DNA of 64,000 bases from assembly GCA_027946375.1 (NCBI GenBank), contig JAPEUT010000043.1, forward strand, positions 60,962 to 124,961, read 5' to 3'. This stretch comes from Neodidymelliopsis sp. IMI 364377 (taxonomy: Eukaryota > Ascomycota > Dothideomycetes > Pleosporales > Didymellaceae). Both the position numbers and the translations under genes were made by a program. The notes below the pieces were generated by a model that worked only from the letters and a program-made list of their open reading frames with translations, was not told where the DNA came from and did not search any database. Positions 21,087 to 33,568 of the stretch are shown here, in pieces (the stretch's first letter is position 1; every line of letters begins with the position of its first letter).

Positions 21087-23459
21087 GAACGTGAAAACAC
21101 CAAGATATTATCTGTGTACAGGAACTGTGTTTCACGTATGTATGCTACGCGTTGATATGCGATGGCGCTTTTTGTACACTACCAGTCCCTTACTTCGAGG
21201 CCGACAGGTTTACCATTCCTGGTCATTGTCGGTTCACAACCCAAGAGTCCTTCTCTCCTTTAGCCGTATCGTCTACACTGCTTGCTCTTTGTCTAAGCTC
21301 ATTCCTTCATGTGCAGATAGTCAAACAACACAGAAAAAGCGGCTTTCTTGCGAGCTACAAGCTTGAGTGCTGTGTGAGGCTTACGACTGGCCAAAGTACC
21401 ATAGCTAGATCGACTGGGGTTCAGGCTTCACACTACATCACGATCATGCCATATCCCTTCACACCTGAGTTATTTCAGTCACGCTGATGTTTAAAACATG
21501 ATGAGGAATGTACTCTAGCTAGGCAATTGCCCAACCCGTGAAGATGACTTGCGATTGTTTGCTCCCTCACCTGAGTTAGGATAATCGTAACAACAGTAAA
21601 CTGCTAGCCTGTTTCTGGCAGAGGTGTATCGTGCCGGCTGTTGCAGTACACTTGCCACAGATATCAAAATCCAAGACGATGGACTATATTTCTCATGGTG
21701 CGAGCGACGAGACTGACAATCTAGATAAGAATCTTGCAGGGTCCGGGTTGCACGCTCTGGTACAGCGCCAGGATAGAGTGAAAGCTTGCTCGCTGCATCA
21801 AGCATAGAACGACCTAGAACAGACAATATGAAACGATGTGGATGTGAGACCTGTATCGGATGTGTTCCTTATCGTCTGTTGGGAACCGCCTGCTATCTCC
21901 AGGATTGTGGCGAATTTCGGCGTACGAGCGATGCCTTGACATTGCGTATATCAATCGAAAGTGTGGAGAAGTCATTTACGAAACTACTTCAGCAGTACGA
22001 CCGGCATTGAATCCTGAGGTGCGGACCATCTCCCGATAAAAGGTCTGCAACACCAACTCAGCTCGCATATACGCCGGGTACGAAGAGGTTCAGAGCATGG
22101 GTACGATGCACTAATGTACAACCACGCATACGGTGTACTTGGACTACATCAGAAAGCTACCCGAGACGGACGGACACCTTCTTTCGTCTCCATCAATGAG
22201 CACGCGGAGCCAGATCTGTACTGTCACTCCAATCATCGTTATCGAGATCATCACCGAGTCTTCCTTATCGGTATCTTCGAGTTAACAGCTGTTCATCTCT
22301 TCAACTGCTACATCTACACTATACCTACCTTTGTAGTGGTAACGCTTTGTTTTCTTGACGCTGACAGTTGTGCCGATGATCCCGAATCGAGTGCATTGAC
22401 CGAAAAGGATCGGTAAAAGTGGTACCTAGTGACACGCACGTCACGTCGTCGCGTGTTTCTGACGCAATGGCATGCCAGGAATCTGGCGTGCTTCCCAACG
22501 AACTTCTGAGACTGCTCCCCAGTCTGGTCCAGCTGTGTTGTAGGTCAGCCAAGAACCGCTCGTGAACATTAAGTAGTCGGCATGGCGGCTATGTTCACGA
22601 CATCTGCAGGACACTGAAGCACGGCCATCGCATAGCCGAAGCCAGGAAGGAGCTAGATGTACAAGGATCTCGCTGTACAGAGCTTCAGGCCCTGTGAAGC
22701 CCCTCTCCACATCCTTGCGACCGACTCGTACTTGCCAAGAGCAGGCAGTGCGCTGTCATCGACGTCGATCTTCATGTATACGAGCGATTCTGCGCTTCAC
22801 TGGATGCACAGCTTTATCCGTGCAATCCTGTGGTTTTAATTGAAAGGAGGAAATCTCGGTCGGATGCAGTTCTTTGTGGTACGAGTCCGTTGCATATGTG
22901 GATCCCAACGCGCATACTAGATACGAAGCCCCTGTGGGCGTTTGACACATTCAGATTGACTGTCATAAATACCTTTTGGCTGTCGCGCTGCATCTCGAGA
23001 GCCCCGAGAGCTCCGAGTCCGCCGAGTTCAAGCCATCAGGATCGATGAACGTAGCACGAGTCAAGCTGTGTCGAACTCAAGCAAAGCGAGACATACCATC
23101 GATGATAACTAACCAGTGAGAACTCATCGAGAGATGAGCAGAACAGACTTTCCGAGCTAGTGAGCAGACCAAATTGGTACGACAAGCGCGTCATTCAGGT
23201 AGCGTGGTTGGCACGTTCCGCGACTCTGTGAGTTGTCCGGAGACTCTCGTCCGAAACTTATACAGAGAGCGCAGACCATAACGTACCCCGCCCATCGACA
23301 AATGCCATTTCACGCATTGAACGCAACTACAAATTCAACAGATGTGATATACTGCGTAGTACCGCGACCAGTAGCGCTTTCTAGGCAACAGTTGCTTGAG
23401 TGGCTAAACTGTTCGATACCAGGTAAGAGGTAAGCGGTCACATTTAATAACACATTAGC

Positions 23460-23480
23460 ACTTCATGTGCTACATGAAGT
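23460..23480. repeat. perfect 9-bp inverted repeat
   Basis: ACTTCATGT-GCT-ACATGAAGT, arms of 9 bp with a 3-nt spacer, 156 bp before the HET start codon. Confidence 0.6.
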
Positions 23481-23537
23481 TTCGTCAAGTCGCCATGCCT
23501 GTTATTGTCTATGGGTTTGTTTGTGCAGGGCCGTGAG

Positions 23538-23561
23538 GTGGCTCAGCCATAGCTGAGCCAC
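23538..23561. repeat. perfect 10-bp inverted repeat
   Basis: GTGGCTCAGC, a CATA spacer, then GCTGAGCCAC: arms of 10 bp, ending 74 bp before the HET start codon. It could be a dimeric regulator site or a leader hairpin. Confidence 0.6.
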
Positions 23562-23635
23562 GTGAACAGCGCCACAACTCCAATCTTCTGTCAGCTACTT
23601 CGGCGCCAGGCTCCCACTTCCTAATTTGCATCGCA

Positions 23636-25573
23636 ATGGGTTCCCTACCGACCGCCACTCAATCGTATCGTCCATTGTCAAGCTATACATGTATCCGCTT
23701 GTTGAGTATCGACCTAGCTACATCAAGAGACGAACAAATAAGTTGTGAGCTTGAAGAACTGGACTTGGAGTTTTCTACAGGATACAGCGGCTTCTCAGCC
23801 TTATCGTATCGATGGGGAAATGAACAAGCAAAAGACGAAATATTACTCAACGGCCACTCAATCTCCATTCGACAAAACCTTCACGACTTTCTGCTCCATG
23901 CAAGGGATATGGGATGGACGAAGAATCTTTGGATAGACGGATTGTGCATCAACCAAAGTGACATACCAGAGAAGAACCACCAGGTTGCCAAAATGGGTGA
24001 AATCTATTCCCGGGCGACAAATGTATTGATATGGCTGGGGCCCCTATCGCAACTAGAAGGAATCGCGTTATCGGAGCTGAACAGTCGTGGACTCCGCTAC
24101 TCATCGAAACTTGGCTGGCAACTTCTCACCAGTAGTAATATCATGAAGATTGAAGAGGGTTGGTTCCATCTCGAGAGACAGAAGCTATCAGAGCAAGGCA
24201 AACAGGGACTCGAACTGTTAGTTCAGAACCCGTACTGGAAGAGAAAGTGGATTATTCAGGAGATTCTGCTCTCTGGTGTCAATGCCTCGCTGGTCGTAGG
24301 TGTCATGCAAGTACAACTGGCCAACATTGTTAGTTTTCTCTACGACGAAATCAACGTCGCTGAGAGGGCGCAACGAATGAACAAGAACGAGGAAGTCTGG
24401 CAAAGTAGACGCAGACTTGCGAAGACAATGATGGCAGATGGAAAAATTGAGAGAATGAGTGAATTTACAAGGGCAGCAAGCACACAGCGTGATGTTGCAT
24501 GGGGAACGTGGCGTTCCGATGCCTATCATGCATACTATTGCTGCAGAACGCCTGTTGGACTGGAACTGTTGGCAGCTAGTCTCACAAAAAACCTAGTGAC
24601 GTACGAGCCCCGAGAGCTTTCTTCGTTACTCGCAGAATATTCCGACTTCGAATGTCAAGAACCTCAAGATCACATATTCGCCTTGTTGAGTCTGGCCACA
24701 CCGGAATCCTCGCAGATCACAGTGGACTACAACGCAGACCTAACGAAGCTCTACTAGTCACCGCTTGTAACCCAAGCTTTAGAACGTGACGGAAAGCTAT
24801 CGAACCTCGTTGGGAATAGAATGATCCACACCATGGGTGGTAGGGCTGACGGGCTACGGCATGCGATGCGACTAGATGATACAGCCGTGGGTGAAACTTT
24901 GGGACGACTTTGGCACGGTGACGAAATGACAAAATTATGGAACTACCAGTTCACGGAGGCTCTTCGAAACTGCGTTTCCCATCTACGACTCACTAAGATT
25001 TCGAAGTTCCTAGCACCAGATCGCATCTCCTCATCTCTGCCAACGTTTGAACTCGATTATGGAGAGGCAAGATTGCTCCCTCCAACACCAGCCGCCCGAG
25101 AAGCCATCTCAAAGGTGTTTCGTCATGTCAAGGATCACCACTTATCCGCAGTGTGCGGCGTAGATGCTTTTAAACGCGACTTTGGCATCTTCGATTATAA
25201 CGTTGTCGAAGTGTCAGGCGATCTGATCTCTGTCAACGACAAGGATTTGTATCCTGTACAGACCATCATCACTGGGGATGGAACTTTTCATATACACGAC
25301 ATCTGTCTTGCCTCTGAAGTCCTCAAGCGAATCGAGTTTGGAGGCCATCATGCGCGTATCCAGCATCTGATGTTCCAATTGCATGACAAAGCAAGCGGCT
25401 TGTCCTCTTCGCTTTTGCCAATACAAAAGCATGATATCATGTGTATGTTCTCTGGACATCAACCAGCACTCGTTTTGCGCAGTATAAGTGTTGATAAGAT
25501 CCTACTGGGAGTAGCTGTGAGGTGTGAACTTTTCTCGACAGCAAAGAAATCTAGCCTTCTAGCAGTATGCTGA
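23636..25573 (+). pseudogene. HET-domain (heterokaryon incompatibility-like) gene with in-frame TAG
   Basis: One reading frame of about 645 codons interrupted once, by TAG at 24755-24757. Codons 1-373 hold the HET domain: GYSGFSALSYRWGNEQ, NLWIDGLCINQSDIPEKNHQ, VAKMGEIYSRATNVLIWLGP, then NPYWKRKWIIQEILL and QEPQDHIFALLSLA. After the stop the same frame runs on with matching character (SPLVTQALERDGKL ...) to a TGA at 25573. No GT-AG pair would splice the TAG out. HET proteins mediate non-self recognition and a cell-death response between fungal strains. The most economical reading is one C-to-T change (CAG to TAG) making a recent null allele; a truncated 373-residue HET protein, stop readthrough or a sequencing error are alternatives. 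Confidence 0.8.
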
Positions 25574-26276
25574 GCACGAACCTAAGCACTTTCATCGCTA
25601 ACATATTCCAGACCTCTGGTTTCCCCAAGTACAGACGATCAGGAAATCTGAATCACAGGCCCGATTTATTTCTTTTACCTCACAGTATCCTAAAGCTTGG
25701 GAATTGGGGTCCGCGTGCAGAAGAGGCTCAGTACACTTTGCAGTTCAAAGGATAAATCACGGAGCTGCTTGAACTTGCTAGATCATAAGATCTATTTCCC
25801 AGCGGCGACGTGGAAGGTCTCAAATGGAAATTGAAGCTATCAAATAAAGTGAATCAGCAAAGCTTATTAATCCCACACTTTTGTTTGACGCGTACTCCAA
25901 CGAGAACGCCAAGCTCGCCTAAGCCCGACGCCAGCTCGCAGGATGTCACAACGGAGACCCTCCTTCTACTACGTAGTAGACATCTATTCAATCAACTCAT
26001 CCGGCTACACCCATTGACACTGCCACCACGCGCCAATGAGCGCAACCCGGAACCTGATGATCGAACGAGCCTTGTGCAGACAAGCGCGATTTCTTGTCGA
26101 CCAATGATGTCATTCCGCGCGACCGATAACAACATTGGCATTGCACTGCCTCTTAAGTCGGACCTTCAATTCCAACCGCAGCGGAAGGCACACGGAAGGC
26201 CACGACATGTTGTTGACAACCCCTCTGCATCTATCTCCGTCCCAATTGCAGGCTTTCGTGTCTGCAGCAGAACCTG
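25574..26276. other. intergenic, 0.7 kb
   Basis: Promoter and leader of the Trk transporter. A 14-bp palindrome (CTACTACGTAGTAG) lies near 25967-25980. Open frames here are short and unrecognised. Confidence 0.45.
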
Positions 26277-28334
26277 ATGCCGGATCCGGTTGATGAGTTG
26301 AGGAACCCGCGCGAAGCGAAAGATCATTTTTTGAAGTACCTTCGCAATGAGGTTTCTACGCTCAATTTTTATCGAGCCCACATGCTTTACTTCATTGTGG
26401 TTATTGCGGTCTCATCCGTTATTGTGTACGGGGAGGGAGTGAAGAATGGACCAAAGGAGTTTAGGGACTCGCATCTCTCGTATATGGATGCGTTATTCTT
26501 GACTTGCAGTGCTATGACGACTACAGGTGGGTAACGATCGAGTACAGCCTCGGTCTTCTCGAACTACAAGCTAACGAACCTCCCAGGATTGAACTCAGTA
26601 GATTTAGGCGATCTCTCCGGATTCCAGCAAGCGGTCCTCTGCATCTTGCTCATCGTCGGCAACATCCCCTTTGTCTCCATGGTCGTTGTCTTAATTCGTC
26701 AAAGTCTGTTCCGCAAGCGGATGTCAGAAGTTGTAAAGCACTCGCGCACCATGCAAAGGCTGGTACAAGACATCGAAGACCATCGACACGTTGATCGAGG
26801 CGAGAGCAGCAACAGTAGCAGCAACAGCCTGAGACAGCGACAGAACGCAGAGCGCAGGAAAAGTAAAGTGAATGGAAATCAAGCACCTGTGAAGATCCAA
26901 CCACTATCCAAGAGACGGACTTTCCACCACCAGACTGGATTTGGGTTTGTACCGACACCTTGGGAGACGAAATTGGCGAGGAATTTCTTCAAGCGCGCGT
27001 TCGACAATGTGACGAGTGAGTTGAAGCCCGAACAACATGACTATGTCTCCTTCAAGCCGCGACTCGACTCCAAAGGCCGATTCTTGGAACTCAGCGAACA
27101 TGATCGACTCGAACTAGGAGGAGTGGAGTATCGTGCGCTGCAAGCCTTGCTGTACATCCTGGTTGGCTATCAGCTGTTCTGGTATGCCTTGGGTACTGTC
27201 TCCCTAGTACCATACGCGTATCGCACCAAGACACAAGATATACTGCATGAAGCTCAGCCTGGGGGACTGAATCCGGGATGGTGGGCGTTCTTCTCCACGG
27301 TCACCGAGTTTGCGAACGGTGGTTTGAACGTGCTGAATGCAAATTTCATTCCATTCAGTGGGATGCCGTACATTCTCATCATCGCAGGCGCGCTAGCATT
27401 GATTGGGCAGACTCAGTTTCCCATCTTCCTCCGGTTGACGATATGGGCGATGAAGAAGATGGTTCCCAAAGGATCGCGTTTACAAAACACCTTACAGTTT
27501 CTACTTCAACATCCCAGAAGGTGCTTTATCTATCTATTTCCGAGCAGACAGACTTGGTATCTTTTGGCTATTCAGATCACTATCGACGTCACTGCATGGC
27601 TCTGTTTTGAGATTCTTAACATTGGAATGCCGGACGTTGATGCCCTTCCTACTGGTACAAGGATCCTTGACGGTTTATTTCAAGCAACCGGTTTGAGGAC
27701 ATCTGGAGCGTATATCATAAGTTTCAGCTCACTCGCACCGGCGTGTCTTGTTGCCTACCTTGTCATCATGTACATCTCCAGCTATCCGCTGGTGATGACG
27801 CTACGCAAAACGAACACATATGAAGAGCGATCAATTGGTCTAGAGGAGGGCGACGACAGCGCTGCAGGCATCGCGTCCCATCTTCAGAAACAGCTTGCTT
27901 ATGACATCTGGTTTCAGTTTTTTGCCTTCTTTCTCGTTTGCATCATTGAGAGAGGACACATTCTCAGAGCCGATCCTGGCTTCGATGTTTTCTCTGTGCT
28001 GTTTGAGGTCACATCAGCATACGGCACTGTTGGGTTATCGACCGGCGTCCCTGGGGAGGATTACAGTCTTAGCGGATCGTTTGCAAGTCTGAGTAAGGTT
28101 GTCATGTTGTTCGTTATGGTACGAGGCCGTCACCGGGGCTTGCCACTTGCAATTGACAGAAGTATACTTCTACCTGGGGAGGAACTTATGCAGCGACTTG
28201 ATGCGGAATACGGTGATCGAGGTGTTGCGTCTGAGGAAGACTTGCAGGAGTTGATCAGAGACATCGAGCAAAGTGGTGTCCAGGCTGGAGGCGCGAGGTC
28301 TGCTGCCGCGCAGCAAGATCCCGAGGAGAGGTGA
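26277..28334 (+). CDS. trk: Trk/HKT-type potassium transporter
   Basis: Plasma-membrane K+ uptake protein, 665 residues; exons 26277-26526 and 26587-28334. The four pore-loop repeats are visible: SAMTTTGLNSVDLG, TEFANGGLNVLNANFIPF, FQATGLRTSGAYIISF and FEVTSAYGTVGLSTGVPG, each with the selectivity-filter Gly. The 60-nt intron cuts the first filter codon (T-T-T-G|L). Between repeats 1 and 2 is the long hydrophilic cytosolic loop typical of fungal Trk (VKHSRTMQRLVQDIEDHRHV through HHQTGFGFVPTPWE). The tail VMVRGRHRGLPLAIDRSILLP is the conserved C-terminal signature. The start is MPDPVDELRNPREAKDHFLK just before the first membrane helix; total length is shorter than yeast Trk1 because the loop is shorter. 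Confidence 0.92.
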
Positions 28335-29837
28335 ACATGTGCCAGGCAGACACTGTGAGTCACACCTGGTTCAATCTTCTAGAAGAATAGGAGGTCATAC
28401 CAATGAAGCAGTCCACCCGTCTTCGCATATGGCGAACATATCTGGAATCCTTCTGGAAGGCGCATAGAAGCTGACCCTGGTTTCCCTGTTAGCATCCTGC
28501 GTAGATACGGAGGTACTTCCTGGTGATGTCTTCGGCGCCACTCCTCCGGCGTTCAGCATCTTGTTGCCCGCAATCCTACCACGCCATCCTTCCGCGTCCA
28601 TGAATCCTGGATTCAGGCCACCATTCAGCCCTGTAAGACGGTAAGGCGACGAACCCATCGCCTGAATTCTCGGGCACACAAGTGCCGGAAGGAGCAAGGA
28701 TAGACCTAAACATTCATGCAGCGGGGACGACCAGGCCAAGCCCAGGTATTGGGGCTCTCAAATCTTGAGACGAGGATGGCACCGACGTGAGACCCGCACC
28801 TTAGGGTTGCTGGATGCCTGTCTGGCAGGGATAAAGGTCTTGCCCCGCAGGCATGAACGATGGGAAATGAGGTCTGCATGACAGGCCACAACGGTCAGCG
28901 ATGCAGGAGCTGTATGGAACAGGCGGGAGATGCGAGACTAGGAGGTAGACCAGGTAGTAATTCTGGTCGACATATGCCGGCATAATGATTGTCTTATGAT
29001 TTGAGTTTCTGATCCCATGCAGAACAGGGCTGACACGTCACTTTTGGTGATCGTGTTCGTTGCCTGTGCATCAACGCTCTTCACGGTGTACAAGCCTAGG
29101 CTGTGGGTCTCCTGAAATTGTTCTTTCTGCCGGAAGATTCTTCCGTAGCCCCAAAGAGGTGGAGAAAGGAGGACGGTTGTAGGTATTCGTTTTGGTCGGT
29201 GTGTGTGTGTGTGTGTGTGTGTCAAGATGTGGAAGTTAACAAATCCCCACTGGGTTACCTGAGGCTGCAAGCGTTTCACGGGGTCAGAAACGAAACATTA
29301 TCTATGCCTAAAAGGGCAGGTCCTTATTGCAGCAGCGTCGCTCGGAGATATTGAGGGTACTGTGACTGCTGACTGAATCGCAGGTGTGCGATTGAGTGGC
29401 GTTGTCAAGATCTCTTGGAGATGGTGAAGGGAAGGTAAGAATTTGTTTAATGATGATGCAGGTTGAGGACCGCAGACGTATCGCGCTAAGCGAGAACGCG
29501 AAACTGACGCGAACCTGGGGAAGGCGATAACCTGTGATATCATCAACAACAGATCACTGATTGATCGAAAGCACGTCTAGAAGAGATGAATGATGGCTGT
29601 GGTGGTAAGAGTGTTTGTAGCTAGGTCTCTATGCTGTATTCTTTCTCCAACCTCGGAAAGTCTCAGATACCCATTTATGACGATGAAGAGAGGCAAAAAT
29701 GCATAAGCTCCTCCCTCCGACACGAATGTTTTGCAAAACTCCAACCAAAAACTATAACCATCGCAGAACATATCATAATAAGGCTGAACGAAAGTAAGAA
29801 GTCGTAATTTGATGCGTCAAATGTGACTGTGGCTTGG
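28335..29837. other. intergenic, 1.5 kb, with a GT microsatellite
   Basis: 3' flanks of the convergent Trk and SANT genes. No coding region supported. A (GT)12 tract is at 29199-29222. Confidence 0.5.
29199..29222. repeat. (GT)12 microsatellite
   Basis: Twelve perfect GT units on the plus strand in an intergenic region. Confidence 0.9.
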
Positions 29838-30841
29838 CTAAAATTGGCGAGGGTTCTTATCATCGTTGAGAAGACTAGCGATAGGCATATTGTCGCGAGG
29901 AGCCGAGCTCCAGGTGCCTGCACGGGCACGTCCAGAGGAGGGAACAGGCATAGGCAGCATGTAAGGCATACGCTCAGGGGCAGATACAGCACTGGTGTCC
30001 ATAGGACTGTAGTGCTTCGGTTCGCTATGCGCAGGCGAAGGGTATTGAAAGACCGAAGACTTGAGGATGGGGTTCTGCGTAATGCTTCCATCAGGCGATG
30101 CTTCTGGAGTGGGCGGGCGTACAGCGTTGGCGCTGCTGCGCCATATTTCCTCAAGTTGCGCAGGCGACACATCAGCACCATAATCAGCAGCCACAGTGCT
30201 CCAGAACTGCTGGCGGCGAGCTTCATAGATAGCACGAAGCCGGTCAGTATCCACAATTCTGGGCTGAAAAGCAACTTCAGTATTGATGCGAAGTCCGTTG
30301 TGAGGCTCAGGAGACCCCTGGGGAGTGAGTGTTCGGGGCTTAGGGAGGAGAATTTTGTGTTGACTGCGTCCAGGAGATGCTGCCACTGATTGAGACCTGA
30401 TGTGATGGCTGCCTCCAGTGTAGCTCATTGGAGAAGCATGGCGGGAAGACTGAGAGAAGTCGTCTTGATCAGTGCCCATCGAGCATACAGACTGAGTAAT
30501 GGAGCCAAAGGATGCAGTCGAAGAAACCGATGAGTTGCGCCTGCGACGGTGGCTACCGTGCGATAGTTGGTGGTAGTGCAGACGGCAGGCGAGCTCAGTC
30601 TTTTTCAAGTGAGCAGCAATATGCTTGTAGGGCATCTTCTGCATACGGGTCTGGAGAAGGTAGTTTTCCTAGAAGATGTCAGAACGATTTGGTGCCTATG
30701 TCTTGCAAGTCTTACCTCTTCTTCGGACCATGACCTATTTCCAGCAGCAGACATCTTGCGTGCGCGAAGACCGGAGGAGTTCGACGCCTGCGAGCTCATC
30801 TCTGGAAGGGGAGAAAGGATCTGGGGTTGGTGGTGTAGCAT
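29838..30841 (-). CDS. SANT/Myb-like DNA-binding protein
   Basis: Probable nuclear DNA-binding protein of 318 residues. Exons (minus) 30841-30716 and 30668-29838, joined by a 47-nt intron inside the SANT motif: NRSWSEEE|ENYLLQTRMQ-KMPYKHIAAHLKKTELACRL-HYHQLSHG. This single Myb-like helix-turn-helix (about residues 36-80) is followed by a long Ser/Pro-rich tail and a second conserved block, RIVDTDRLRAIYEARRQQFW STVAADYGADVSPAQLEEIW, that looks like another three-helix unit. An internal ATG at 30799 (MSSQASNSSGL) is an equally good start and would drop 14 residues. A later acceptor at TRMQKM is possible but spoils the SANT helix. No function beyond DNA binding can be claimed. Confidence 0.82.
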
Positions 30842-33568
30842 CTTGAAGGTGATACAAGAAGAAGACGGATGGCGTAGAAAAGATGTGCGTTGATGTGATA
30901 TGTATATCGAAGTCTTGAGTCGTTTCTGTTGAAGGTGTCTGTTCGTCGTGTTCGAGTCTTGCTCTGAAAGAATGTATTACTGAAAGGTTTGATTGACACG
31001 AATGTAATTGCTCAGCAATATCGATTAAGGAATGTAGTGCAGCCCAACCAGTGGGAGTTAAAGAGAGTATTACAAGGCTGCTAAGAGAAAAACCAAAAGA
31101 CAGATGCCGATTGAACAGATGCGGTTGAAGCCTCGAAACTCGGGGCACCCGATAACTGTTATAGAGTTTGGACGTTGACAAGAAACGGGACGTTCCTTGG
31201 ATTGCGCACCATTGTGGATTACAGTGGCTCTTCCTGATGTTGGCAACGTTTTCAAACTGTCAGTCCTGCGGCTAAAGTTCTTGATCGCCGGCACGGCTGA
31301 CATCGGCGCTCGTAGCCAAAACGTTTAGAGCAACCCTGACGCGAGACAGGTTAAGCCAGAGAGGGAGTCACGAAAGCTCTTTCACGATGTGTTCGCCTGG
31401 TGTATTGGCGTTCTAGAGCGGATCGCATGAAGCCAACGAACGCTTTGGGGTTGAAGGGGGTCGGTTTCAAAACTGCGTATGTCAGAGAGCGGGTCGTGCA
31501 GCAAGTTTGCGAAGCGAAAGGTTTGATAATGTTTGGAGAGCCTGGAAACAAATCCACCCCAGACTATATTAACAGCGGGCGCTAACTTAAAACGCGCGGT
31601 TACAGATAGCGGGAAGAACAGTGCACCGTTTAGCAGCCTTAGTGCCTGAGGAACATATTAGTAGTAGATGTCAACGTTCGAACCGAGACACATCTTAAGA
31701 CGTATTCTGCAAACACGACAGTAGCGACAATCAGACGCTGCAAAGTGAAGCTGCAGAGTGACGCGCAACGTGAACACGCAACGTAGATCTGCAAACATGT
31801 GGAAGACAAGGTCATCGTGGATGTCGTGAGACAGTCGAGACATGAGAGAGCTCGGGAATGCCGTGTTCCGTTCTTGAGCATCACCGTGCTAAGGCACACT
31901 CTCAGGCAATGTTGCTTGGCGCTTAATAGGTGGTGATATTATTGAGCGGTCAGTTGGAACGTTGTGGCAGAGCGGTTCTCTCACACGCTTGCGGCATAGC
32001 CTGATACTGGCGGTGCGTCAGGTGGCTAATGGTTTTGTCATAACAAAGAAAAGCCAGCTGACGTCGAACTGGAAAGGCATTACGCTTCGTTGCAAAGAAC
32101 ATCGTCATTTCTTCTGCGACAATAAGGCAAGCGAAGAGGGAGTCGGATCTCTCTTCCCCGCGCCCAGCTGTCAATTGTCGCGGGAACGTGGCCGTTGGTA
32201 TACGGTCATCACAATGGTAAACGATGGCGAACGACTCGAGTCGCTGGTGCGCAGGCTAGCGAGATTCATTGGGTGTAGGAGAAGGGTCGTTGTTGGCTGT
32301 TGTCTGAAAGGTTCCGTGAGACTGACGGATGTATTTTGGACGTTGTCACACATTATGTGGCACTAGATTGGCGAAGGTAGTTGGAACCTCTCACCATGTT
32401 TCTTGACCGATGATGATGTCTAAGAAAGCACGCGCAAGACGCGACGCAGAGGAAGGAGCGCCGGGTCAGCGCACGCACCAACCCCGCGCAGCAACTGTCA
32501 ATCCACTTTGCGTCACCACCAACGTTCGCTGCGCCGAACACCTGCATTTGAAGATCCTACGATTGTAAGAGAACCACGAGTTCTCGCTATACCTTTGAAA
32601 GTCGTTATCAGACGGCGTCCGTGGAGATGTCTAGCGTGCCCTCGCAGTGCCTAACAGCGGTATCACTACACGAGCACGTATACGTAGCTCTGATGAAAGC
32701 TCGTCATCATTCGATCCGGGATGATTTGCATCACTCGTAGTAGCTGGAGGTGCATGAACAGGTCACGCGCTGGCTGCACCTTCCCCGCCCTCTTCGGACT
32801 CGTCTCGTTGTGCCCGCAACTCTGAAGCCACCTACTCATCAGGGCCTGTCAAGATGGCTGCTACCCCGCTTCTTGACTGCAACTCATCTATGTATCGATA
32901 CTCCCACGCCCGCCTTTCTCCGGCGAGCGTCCAAGTACCGCTACTCCAGCCCTACAAGTCTGGCGGCTGCCCCCGCTGGTACTTGGCTGATTGACCTCAC
33001 AGCATCCCCGTCGTCCACTCGTCTGATGCCACTGCACGATGCCCATTCGCTCGCCTGCCTGCAAACCTGACCTCTCTTGTATCCTCTGTACTTGATCAAC
33101 ACTTGCACCCACGGCGATCTGCCTATTTGGATATCATGGTGATCTACCACTTCCACACTGGCCGCTGTACTCTCTAGAAAGTTGTCCTGAACCTGGCTGT
33201 ATACGAGCATGACACCACGCTCTACAGCCACATCCAATCAAACTAGCAAAGAAGTCTCGCATCTTTATCTGACCAGCAGCGGGTACAACGCACCTTTGCG
33301 CCATCATGTCGTGAGTCGCTCTTACTTGGACATCACAGCGTCTTGGGCCATTTGGCTGCATGTGTTGGAGCATTCATTCACCGTTCACCTTCACCTTCAC
33401 CTCTCATCTTCACCTACCCCTAACAAGCTGACTTTGGCCACTCCACACTATAGCTCTCCCTTAGCTATCAAACATAGTCTCAAGCCCTCGCCGTCAGTGC
33501 ACGCTCAGCCGCAGGCCTCAGAGCACACCACAACGACCGAACCACCTAAATCGCAGCCTGCAGCTCCT
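30842..33568. other. 2.7-kb intergenic between two divergent SANT genes
   Basis: No supported gene. The right third (about 32760-33480) is pyrimidine-rich on the plus strand, with a TTCACC-type direct repeat at 33376-33415, as in long fungal 5' leaders. The frame of the downstream gene is open from an ATG at 33209, but that part looks like leader. Confidence 0.5.

Larger units (their letters stand above)
21087..23635. other. 2.5-kb gene-free stretch
   Basis: No frame here shows a family I recognise and no transposon ends, long repeat or RNA gene is visible. Short frames (for example 21786-22010 and 22114-22416) look random. Base composition is mixed and not strongly AT-rich. Two perfect palindromes sit at its right end, before the HET gene. 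Confidence 0.5.

Noticed and set aside
21087..23635. Decayed transposon or RIP-mutated relic
   Set aside because: No terminal repeats, transposase or reverse-transcriptase fragments, and no strong AT bias visible by eye.
29199..29222. (GT)12 as a functional element
   Set aside because: Ordinary microsatellite in a convergent intergenic region.
33209..33568. Longer N-terminus for the two-repeat SANT protein
   Set aside because: In-frame ATG at 33209, but the encoded part is pyrimidine-derived low-complexity sequence typical of a leader.
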